In this document: piece after piece, positions 5,520 through 7,010 of the stretch
How positions within the stretch are numbered: the first letter of the stretch is position 1
How the letters are laid out: the number at the start of each line of letters is the position of its first letter
NCBI GenBank assembly: GCA_016196505.1
Contig: JACPXO010000063.1
Coordinates: 1 to 7,010, forward strand
DNA from: Candidatus Omnitrophota bacterium
GTDB lineage: Bacteria; Omnitrophota; Gorgyraeia; 2-02-FULL-51-18
Length of the DNA: 7,010 bases
Direction of reading: 5' to 3'
Position numbers and translations under genes: made by a program
Notes under the pieces: model-generated
What the model was told of the DNA's origin: nothing
The model's input: the letters and a program-made list of their open reading frames with translations, nothing else
Databases searched by the model: none

Positions 5520-7010
5520 ATGATGACACAAACAATAGACATTACCCCAGACATCATTACTAAACACAATCTCACCCCCGAGGAGTACGGGCGGATCAAA
5601 AAGATCCTCGGCCGCGCGCCGAACCTCACGGAGCTCGGGATCTTCTCCGTCATGTGGAGCGAGCATTGTTCTTACAAAAATTCGAAAAACGTTTTAAAAA
5701 TTCTGCCCAAGGACGGCTCGCGCATGCTCGTGAAAGCCGGCGAGGAGAACGCCGGCGTCGTTGATATCGGCGACGGCTGGGTGATCGCCTTTAAGATCGA
5801 ATCGCACAATCACCCCTCGGCCGTCGAGCCCTTTCAGGGGGCCGCGACGGGGGTCGGGGGGATCTTGAGGGACATTTTCACGATGGGCGCCAGGCCTATC
5901 GCGTCGATGAACTCTCTGCGTTTCGGGAAACTTGATGAGCCCGTGTCGAGACGCCTTCTTTCGGGAGTGGTCGGGGGCATCGGGTTTTACGGCAACTGCA
6001 TCGGCGTCCCCACCGTCGGCGGGGAAGTGTATTTTGACGAGTGCTATGAGGGCAATCCTCTCGTGAACGCGTTTTCCTTAGGGATCGCCCGGCGCGAAGA
6101 CATCGTGAAAGCAAAGGCCGAGGGCAAGGGCAACCCCGTTTTTTATCTCGGATCGGCGACGGGCCGGGACGGCATGGGGGGCGCAAGCTTCGCCTCAAAG
6201 GATCTGTCCGAGGAATCCGAAAAAGACAGGCCCGCCGTGCAGGTGGGAGATCCGTTCCTCGAAAAACTTTTGCTGGAAGCGGTGCTGGAACTTTTACAGA
6301 GCGGCGCGGTGGTCGGGATACAGGACATGGGGGCGGCGGGGCTCACCTGTTCGACCTGCGAGACCGCCTCCCGCGGAGGTACCGGCATTGAGATCGATGT
6401 CGCCAAAGTTCCTCAGCGCGAGACCGGCATGGTGCCGTATGAGATCATGCTTTCGGAGTCCCAGGAGCGCATGCTGGTCATTTTGAAAAAGGGCAAGGAG
6501 AGTGTTGCCAAGAAAATTTTTGATAAATGGGACCTCCATGCCGAAGAGATCGGGTTTGTCACCGACGACGGGCTCATGCGCGTGAAGGAACACGGCGTCA
6601 CGGTCGCCGAGATTCCCGCCAAGTCCCTCGCGGACGAGGCACCCGTTTACGTGCGCGAGGAAAAAGAGCCCGCCTACTTGAAAAAGGCGCAAAAGTTTGA
6701 CCCGAAAACGCTTGGAAGCGCGGGGGACCCGAACGCCGTGCTGCTTAAACTTTTGGATTCTCCCACGATCGCCTCGAAAGAATGGATCTACCACCAGTAC
6801 GATTACATGGTCCGCACAAACACCACGGTACTCCCGGGGTCGGACGCCTCGGTGATCCGGATCAAAGGAACGGACAAATCCATCGCGATGTCCGTGGACT
6901 GCAATTCCACCTATTGTTATCTCGACCCTTACGAAGGAGGAAAGATCGCCGTGGCCGAGGCCGCGCGCAACGTCGCGGTGTCGGGGGCCGAGCCCCTGTC
7001 CATCACGAAT
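5520..7010 (+). CDS. purL: Phosphoribosylformylglycinamidine synthase subunit PurL (3' end outside window)
   Basis: PurL is the ATP-dependent synthetase subunit that converts FGAR plus ammonia to FGAM, working with PurS and PurQ. The frame is open from 5520 to the last base, giving 497 residues. The small PurL family usually has about 720-770, so roughly two thirds is present. Visible elements: [18 protein letters not shown] near 38-55 with the catalytic-type His H49; [19 protein letters not shown] at 93-111, which binds nucleotide and metal; [16 protein letters not shown] at 111-126 with D118; GGEV at 167-170; [16 protein letters not shown] at 211-226; [11 protein letters not shown] at 268-278; LSESQERM at 311-318. 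The second half begins with DYMVRTNT (428-435), and the window ends at EPLSITN, before the second catalytic core is complete. The small form is expected where purS and a separate purQ exist, as here. No frameshift or lost key residue is seen. Confidence 0.97.
   Translation, partial: MMTQTIDITPDIITKHNLTPEEYGRIKKILGRAPNLTELGIFSVMWSEHCSYKNSKNVLKILPKDGSRMLVKAGEENAGVVDIGDGWVIAFKIESHNHPSAVEPFQGAATGVGGILRDIFTMGARPIASMNSLRFGKLDEPVSRRLLSGVVGGIGFYGNCIGVPTVGGEVYFDECYEGNPLVNAFSLGIARREDIVKAKAEGKGNPVFYLGSATGRDGMGGASFASKDLSEESEKDRPAVQVGDPFLEKLLLEAVLELLQSGAVVGIQDMGAAGLTCSTCETASRGGTGIEIDVAKVPQRETGMVPYEIMLSESQERMLVILKKGKESVAKKIFDKWDLHAEEIGFVTDDGLMRVKEHGVTVAEIPAKSLADEAPVYVREEKEPAYLKKAQKFDPKTLGSAGDPNAVLLKLLDSPTIASKEWIYHQYDYMVRTNTTVLPGSDASVIRIKGTDKSIAMSVDCNSTYCYLDPYEGGKIAVAEAARNVAVSGAEPLSITN

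Noticed and set aside
5508..5522. Alternative purL starts at GTG 5508 or ATG 5523
   Set aside because: GTG 5508 overlaps the AAGG site. ATG 5523 is possible, but 5520 is first and better spaced; the difference is a single residue.
6294..6794. 166-codon open frame on the - strand within purL
   Set aside because: It is a shadow of the conserved purL frame, with no independent support.

Overview
The window holds the 3' half of one very unusual large gene and the front of a purine biosynthesis operon, all on the + strand and densely packed. The purine genes look like those of an ordinary bacterium that uses the three-subunit (PurS/PurQ/small PurL) FGAM synthetase. There is no rRNA or other taxonomic marker. 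My best guess is an uncultured bacterium of the Omnitrophota or a neighbouring phylum, because I associate very long modular proteins with GARAA-like words with that group. This is inference from memory and is not shown by the sequence.

Region 1 (1-3159) is a single open frame of at least 1042 codons. It matches no protein family I know over its full length. It reads as a chain of unlike modules separated by a recurring five-residue word, G-[A/T]-R-A-A, with five copies plus one degenerate GARFA. Between the copies lie a GNAT-acetyltransferase-like module that has lost its glycine loop, a module with a winged-helix-like segment, an 86-residue unknown module, a clear histidine-phosphatase-superfamily module in which the Arg of the RHG signature is Leu, and a 341-residue C-terminal part of unknown family. 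The frame stays open to base 1, so the true start may lie outside the window.

Region 2 (3160-3291) is a 132-base intergenic leader. It has a near-consensus sigma70-type promoter (TTGACG, 16-base spacer, TATAAT with an extended -10 TG). A compact structured element follows (perfect 8-bp closing stem enclosing two hairpins), then the purB ribosome binding site. The 3' strand of the closing stem can instead pair with the ribosome binding site, so a translational switch is conceivable. It does not match a riboswitch class that I can recognise.

Region 3 (3292-7010) is purB-purS-purQ-purL. The first two junctions are 4-base ATGA overlaps and purL follows purQ after 16 bases, so the four genes are very probably one transcript. 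PurS, PurQ and PurL together form phosphoribosylformylglycinamidine synthase (step 4 of IMP synthesis). PurB is adenylosuccinate lyase, which acts later in IMP synthesis and again in AMP synthesis. purL is cut by the window end after 497 codons.
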